64,000 nt of DNA from Chamaecyparis obtusa. Lineage: Eukaryota > Streptophyta > Pinopsida > Cupressales > Cupressaceae. Of this stretch, positions 60,001 through 64,000 are shown in pieces. The DNA lies in contig BSBK01001162.1 of the NCBI GenBank assembly GCA_027943335.1, forward strand, positions 1,174,501 to 1,238,500, given 5' to 3'. Both the position numbers and the translations under genes were made by a program. Positions within the stretch are counted from its first letter, which is position 1; each line of letters opens with the position of its first letter. A model generated the notes under the pieces. The model did not search any database. It was not told where the DNA came from and worked only from the letters and a program-made list of their open reading frames with translations.

Positions 60001-60194
60001 GTAAGAAAGAGAGTAATAAATGGAGCAATTTAGAAGAAATTGACTCTGTATGGCAGGAGAAGCAGAAATTTACGTCAATAATGGAAAAGAGAGAAGTTTT
60101 ACTTAAAAATAGATTAGACAAACTGATTTGGGTAGGATCAAAGAATGGTAACTATTCTATAAAGGAGGGCTACAATACCATTATCCAAGAATAG
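57045..60194 (+). CDS. LINE ORF2: endonuclease and reverse transcriptase
   Basis: The ATG at 57045 overlaps the ORF1 stop as ATGA, and the protein starts directly with the endonuclease (MKVTTWNIRGLNAPNK). Endonuclease residues seen: N in WNIRGLN, E in LLQETKLNK, GDFNAILD and, before RT, SDHFLVRL. RT motifs: KAPGPDGFQAGFFQ, LIPKKNESVDPRDFRPISL, QTGFVANRSILDGI, MKIDIQKAYDKVEW, SRGIRQGDPMSPFLYV and the catalytic box FVDDTIL (59127-59147), where FADD is common. 1,049 residues are open. These enzymes nick target DNA and copy the RNA there. The frame ends at TAG 60192-60194, and the RNase H part continues in the same frame. The ATG at 57027 would add six residues, MPSPRT; the later start fits the domain better. 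Confidence 0.92.
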   Translation: MKVTTWNIRGLNAPNKQILIKRYLKNFDSEIILLQETKLNKVGSSKFSKKLGIWKAEYTTSIGTSRGLAVLWDPRKLVATPLSHNSNWLALEIKSLKSNLKFNLINVYGPIPNEDKRRVWQEIHLFLSINSDSLFFIGGDFNAILDTEEKYGGSQYISQAHKDFSKWASDNNLISIYTNNGIYTWNNRRAGFSHIAEKLDRFFVKMNDGICNLLYSAEILPEVGSDHFLVRLTIIEDSKPARSPFKFEFMWLQNLDFINLLEEWWKQISIKGSKMYCLTTKLKIIKHKALEWNKNNFNNIFEEKDQLEQEIADLNNLVIEQVMDELSYHREKELMAKYNDILLKEEIFWRQKSRESWLKEGDNNTKFFHNTTKCNRSINRIAKIKSSDGLINEDPKQISSVIMNFYHTLLNGAKASDLSAQNEMLKAIPKLIMELDNKMLNNKLSLEEVRVAVFQLHLNKAPGPDGFQAGFFQKCWHFIREEVWQAVEATRNAGSLLSEINNTFFALIPKKNESVDPRDFRPISLCNKIYKILSKCLANRLKTLLPNIISQEQTGFVANRSILDGIIIAQELVHTAQMTKVLSMFMKIDIQKAYDKVEWRFLCKCMEAFGFSKQWVNLIFNFISTPKILVLINGTLEGFFSISRGIRQGDPMSPFLYVIMEEALGRSITKRYLEGKILGLQVAKNISNITHQQFVDDTILPGQANCQEAKAFKDILTIYMKASGQWVNPTKSEIFFINTSLRVEREICKLMGYKIGKFSCKYLGIDLDKGLLSSKLWQQVITKVQNKKSSWKGRWLTKARRTTMIKSVLLAIPTYQMSILPLPINIKKNLDKMFREFYWQGPSEDEKLALIKWDTLCKPISKGGLDIKNLLWQNQALGAKLIWRMYKEPRCKWVSILLQKYILDADPINIFMSSTHFKGSRIWNFIKECRGIINNYLSWDVGVGDQVLFWEDLWAGLTPLSNLSFSMEFMEECKRVKGIFLKDYICKKESNKWSNLEEIDSVWQEKQKFTSIMEKREVLLKNRLDKLIWVGSKNGNYSIKEGYNTIIQE

Positions 60195-61235
60195 AAGATG
60201 GACGATATAGATATCCCTCTGAACCTTTGCTGGAATAAATCTAGCCTCCCAAAAGCGGGTATGTTTCTATGGGCTGCCTTGCAAAATAAAATTTTGACAG
60301 TAAACAGATTTAAGAAATTGGGTTTTGAAGGGCCATCCAGACACCCCATGTGTGAGAGTCAATTCGAGGATGTTAATCACATCCTCCTCAACTGCCCATA
60401 TGCCCAAAACTGTTGGAATTGGTTTCATCAATGTTTAGGCTGGAAGTCTGCTCTCCACATTGATCTATTAAGTAACCTTAAAGCATGGCCATCACTTTAT
60501 AAAGATAATCTATATAAGGATATATGGACCATCTCCTTGACAATAGTTCCTTGGGAATTATGGAAAGAAAGAAATAGGAGGATTTTCATAGGTCAAAAAT
60601 TACCATGGAGTTCAATCACAAATAAAATAGAAGCATCAATAGTAGAAAATATCAATAGTAATCTCAGAAACAAGCTAAGCTATGAAGAGGCATTCAAGAA
60701 TTGGGATAACAAAATCAGAGCAAAATGGCCAAAATTAGATATTCCTCCCCTATATGGCAAAGGGGGACCCAAAGTGAAGGCTGACCGAGTTTCTTGCAAA
60801 TGGATCCCTCTGAGAGAGGGATGGTATAAACTTAACTTTGATGGAGCTTCTAGAGGTAACCCCGGGGTAGCAGGTATTGGGGGGATTATTTGCAATTGGA
60901 AGTTAGAAGCCATCGCTAAGTTCTCTAGTCCCATAAATCCTTCCATGAATAACATGGTGGAATGCGTAGCGGCCTTAGAAGGTTTAAAATTGTGTAGGAA
61001 GATCAACTTATCCAAAGTAGTTATCGAAGGAGATTCACAAATTATCATCAATGCCATTCGAAACAAGAAAACTCCCAATTGGTCCCTTAACTTGAAAATA
61101 GAAGAGATTAACCAAGTTATCGAGGGGATCCCGAAGTATGAAATAAGACACACACATAGAGAGGGTAATACAGAGGTAGATAAGCTAGCCAATCTAGGAG
61201 CCAATGGAGTTACTATTATGGATCGGTATATCTAA
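60195..61235 (+). pseudogene. LINE ORF2 3' part: zinc-binding tail and RNase H
   Basis: Same frame as ORF2 after one TAG. First WNKSSLPKAGMFLWAALQ and the zf-RVT-type CESQFEDVNHILLNCPYAQNCW (CxxxxxxxxHxxxxC pattern). Then the RNase H, with YKLNFDGASRGNPGVAGIGG, VECVAALEGL, IEGDSQIIINAI and GNTEVDKLANLG, which gives D, E, D and D. This is the RNase H type often found in plant L1 elements. With the TAG, the RNase H would be made only by readthrough or reinitiation at ATG 60198. All catalytic residues are kept. Confidence 0.88.
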
Positions 61236-62020
61236 TAATCTACATAGGCTTATATTCTAACAAACTTTTTGGTTTTAACACAGATGCAGTAACATTCCAC
61301 TTAATATGAATTTCTACTAAACAATAGGTTTGTAGTAGTTATAGGGGGATTAGTACAAATTATAGGAGGTCATTTAGCCCAAAGACATTAAATTTGGCTA
61401 TAGGTAGATACTAGTATTAGCGGCCTTGCTTGAAGATCCCCAAGCAACTAAAAATTATTACCTGTAAAACTCAGCTAAGATAGGAGGATAGGCATGGGCC
61501 GGGGTATTAGAGTAAGGGATGTAGGTACCTACAATCTTGGTTTATATTCTGTACATAGTACACCTTTTTATTCAGAGGTGTGCATCAGGTATTGAGTATT
61601 TGTAGAGCCTTTTTTATAGGTAGCATAATAAATAGCAGAGCACTTGCAAATAAAATCATAATTAAATGCACCCAATTTTCCCGTTCCATGGTGAAACTAC
61701 CAGCAAGGCATAAATTTGGATCATCATCTCTTATACTCATGAGCTCATCATGAACCAACAGGGAATTAGAATTTAATCCTTTTTCTCCTTGTTATCATTT
61801 CAACTAGTGATTACTTATGGAATAAAATCCGAAGCTAGAAGCTTAGTGCATTACTTGTATGTTTGCTTGGGGAAGTTATCATTATCATCATTAGCGGGAT
61901 TCTGCCAATGATAGCACTTAGAAGGGCTAGAAAAGATGGTTTACTGTGTAGACCATAACCTTACAATACCCTACTCGAAAGTCATGAAAAATAGGTCATA
62001 CTGCATTTGAAAAAGTCAAT
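61236..62020 (+). other. Probable LINE 3' untranslated region and flank
   Basis: No gene is seen. The first part is likely LINE 3'-UTR. AATAAA-like signals occur near 61626 and 61643. The boundary with the hairpin array is not marked. Confidence 0.4.
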
Positions 62021-63123
62021 GGTTGCATGATCGCATGAGCCCGAAAGGCTTCATGCGATCATGCGACAAACCTTTGAGATCTCACCCTACTGCCACATAG
62101 CCACCCGGGCCCGCTAGAACCTTTGACACCTCTGTCCAAATGGATACATCACCGTCCATGGACCCACTGCCGGAGTCAAAGTCCCTATTGACCGCTAGAG
62201 GCTTGTCACATGGTCGCATGCGCTTGGGAAGCCGCATGCGATCATGCGACAAGCATGAAATCGCACCACAGAAACTGTTGTGAACTGCCTTAATTGTGAC
62301 CACTGATGGTTTGTCACATGGTCACATGGGCTTGGAAGAGCCCATGTGATCATGTGACCAACTGTAAGATGTTAACCACTGATCGCTGGCGGCTTGTTGT
62401 TTGCTTGACTGCTGACTGGCCCCACGGTGAAGTTAGAAACTGGGACCCACCTGGTCGCGATAGTGCACTTAGGAATTATGCCACCTCACTCAAAAAATGT
62501 GGACCCACTGAGATTCTAATCTGACCGTTGTCACATGATCTCATGTGCTCAAAATATTCCATGAGATTATGCGATAGCCGTCGGATCTCCATTGCTTTTA
62601 CCTCAGTCCAATGGCTTTCAGAGGTTGCATTTATCCAGAAAGGTGGAATCAAATGTTGAATCCTATGCATTTACCTTAGTCCAAATGGATACATCACCAT
62701 CCATGGACCCACCACCGGAGTCATAGTCCCTGTTGACCGCTAAAGGCTTATCGCATGGTCGCATGTGCTTGGGAAGCCGCATGCAATCATGCGACAAGTA
62801 GGAAACTGCACCATCGAAATCATTGTGAAATGCCTTTACTATGATAGTTGATGGTTTTTTGCATGGTCACATGGGCTCAGAAGAGCCCATGCAATCATGC
62901 AACCAACCATAAGATGTTAACCACTGACCACTGGTGGCTTGCTATTTGCTTGACTGCTGACTGACCCCGCGGTGACGTTAGCAATTGGGACCCACCTGGT
63001 CGCGATAGTGCACTTAGGAAAAATGCCACCTCACTCAAAAAGTGTGGACCCACTGAGATTCTAATCCGACCATTGTCGCATGATCTCATGGGCTCGAAAG
63101 ATTCCATGAGATTATGCGACAGC
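62021..63123. repeat. Array of seven imperfect hairpins with CATG-rich arms
   Basis: Inverted repeats of about 50 bases at 62021-62072, 62201-62254, 62311-62361, 62527-62577, 62746-62799, 62853-62906 and 63073-63122. The typical arm is TGTCRCATGRTCNCATG, a 10-15-base loop with GCTTGGRARRGC or similar, and the complementary arm CATGNGATCATGCGACA. Arms in each hairpin covary in part (CATGTGA with TCACATG in 62311-62361; CATGAGAT with ATCTCATG in 62527-62577). Confidence 0.85.
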
Positions 63124-63180
63124 TGTCGGATCTCCACTGCACTTGCACGACTATGAAGAACTGGGACCCGCCTGGTCGGA
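62134..63180. repeat. 545-bp tandem duplication containing six of the hairpins
   Basis: 62134-62678 and 62679 to about 63130 are tandem copies, sharing GTCCAAATGGATACATCACC, TGGGACCCACCTGGTCGCGA and CCACTGAGATTCTAATC. A further partial copy of the last block follows at 63155-63190. Confidence 0.85.
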
Positions 63181-63192
63181 GTTGTGCACTTG

Positions 63193-63352
63193 AAGGTTGA
63201 AAACATAGAAGGTTTTCTAACTAGAGGTCGAAAAAATAGAGAATTTTTGGACCAAAAGTCAAAAACATCCTGAGCCTTCAGAGAGAAGGTAAAAAACACA
63301 CTGGGTTTTCGGGCCAAAAGGCAGAAAACATAGTGGGTTTTGACACTTGAGC
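63193..63352. repeat. About five tandem repeats of 31 bp
   Basis: Units of the form AAGGTNRAAAACATAG, then GGGTTTTCNGNCCAA, diverged but in register. Confidence 0.7.
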
Positions 63353-63399
63353 ATTTCTTGGAACAAACATGATGTGGCCAAAAAGGGAATGATAAGGAA

Positions 63400-64000
63400 A
63401 TTTTGGGCAATAGTACTTTGACAACATCAGATTAAAGGGCATCTCCATAATACATGGTTGACATTATTATACACTCTTAGAGCAAATACTTGGAATTGAT
63501 AATCATGATCGGATTCCCTTTGACATGAAGGTATTCATAGCTAATTTGTTATCATTATATGGACTAAGTCATGTTTTTTATGTTACTGTAAGGAGTTAAT
63601 AAAATCCCTGAGGTGATGCCCCTGGGAAGGGGGTCAATGGATACTTTTACTATTTTGCTACACAGCTAGACATGGGTAAGAGTATATGAATATATGTATA
63701 GGTATATACATATATTCATATTATTCTTAACAAACCTTGCTAAGTGCTATATTAATGATGTCCTCAGACAGGATAATGGTATGTATATATGCTTATATAT
63801 ATGCACATTATATATATGTATATATAAACATATGTATATACCATCTTATCTTACTTTAAGCTAGCAAGGTCTTCTAAGCATTGTTTTTACTCAGGGAAGC
63901 ATTTCGCGTTACAGAAGATGAGGCACAGTTAATGCATTTGAGAATACAATATAGAACATAGTCACAATTGGTATTCCTATATTAAGTTAAAGGATCCTAA
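63400..64000. other. AT-rich end of window with TA-rich foldbacks
   Basis: No gene. 63685-63700 and 63705-63720 are a perfect 16-bp inverted repeat (TATGAATATATGTATA, four-base loop). 63779-63842 is an imperfect TA-rich foldback, enclosed by ACCTTGCTA (63735) and TAGCAAGGT (63863). Confidence 0.75.

Larger units (their letters stand above)
54190..61240 (+). mobile_element. LINE retrotransposon, plant L1 type with RNase H
   Basis: Plus strand: ORF1 with zinc knuckle, ORF2 with endonuclease and RT, an in-frame stop, then a Cys/His tail and RNase H. The usual N-terminal ORF1 domain is not visible before 54196, so the element is probably 5'-truncated near 54110-54196. The 3' end is not marked: no poly-A tail or target duplication was found, and the untranslated end may reach about 61990. 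Most of ORF2 is open, so it is a fairly young copy. Confidence 0.85.

Noticed and set aside
60680..61204. 174-codon minus-strand frame
   Set aside because: Antisense shadow of the LINE RNase H, whose catalytic residues are all seen on the plus strand.
62021..63123. CRISPR-like array reading of the hairpin cluster
   Set aside because: Spacing is uneven, arms diverge, units sit in a tandem duplication and the genome is plant nuclear.
62895..63410. 171-codon minus-strand frame with ten-residue repeats
   Set aside because: The repeats follow from the 31-bp DNA repeat; upstream parts cross the hairpins and no domain is visible.

Overview
This is eukaryotic, plant nuclear DNA: AT-rich, with GT-AG introns, plant-type retrotransposons and one plant-type host gene. 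The density and age range of nested LTR elements fit a large seed-plant genome such as a conifer, but the species cannot be named from the sequence. There is no bacterial gene, CRISPR array, rRNA or tRNA gene that I can support. Layout: 1-3444 (minus) holds seven exons of an F-box/LRR-repeat gene whose 3' end lies outside the window; a candidate 5'-UTR intron and TATA box extend it to about 5250. 5563-7755 plus 19082-19440 is an old, roughly 1.28-kb tandem duplication carrying decayed LINE 3'-end fragments on the minus strand. It is split by element A. || Four LTR retrotransposons follow, each delimited by LTRs and 5-bp target duplications. A (7761-19076, plus; AATAC) is a non-autonomous Ty3/gypsy element: a gag start, an unrecognised Ser/Pro-rich reading frame and a stub of integrase. 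B (21242-37825, minus; AATTA) is a 16.6-kb Tat-like Ty3/gypsy element with gag, protease, a G-patch-like segment, RT, two RNase H domains and integrase. It also carries an antisense, intron-containing plant-mobile-domain-like frame between integrase and the 3' LTR. C (37892-51000, plus; ACAAT) is an older, decayed chromovirus ending in a chromodomain. D (39494-46652, minus; GATCT) sits inside the gag gene of C; it keeps a zinc-knuckle gag-like region and a broken unknown frame of about 1,000 codons, but no polymerase. || 51006-54190 is AT-rich sequence with short repeats and one GC-rich island. 54190-61240 (plus) is a LINE of the plant L1 type: a long broken ORF1 with a zinc knuckle, then endonuclease-RT, a stop, and an RNase H domain. 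The ORF1 stop and ORF2 start overlap as ATGA. 62021-63123 is an array of seven imperfect hairpins built on CATG-rich arms, six of them inside a 545-bp tandem duplication. It is followed by a 31-bp tandem repeat and TA-rich foldbacks. || How the parts relate: A and B share a tRNA-Lys-type primer site, polypurine tract, integrase tail and a post-integrase GGTGAAAACC motif, so B-like elements could have moved A. C and D both have tRNA-iMet-type primer sites. B's two LTRs are nearly identical although its genes are broken, which suggests mobilisation in trans. Premature stops in the antisense frame of B are all TAG or TGA, as expected from decay of methylated CG and CHG sites.
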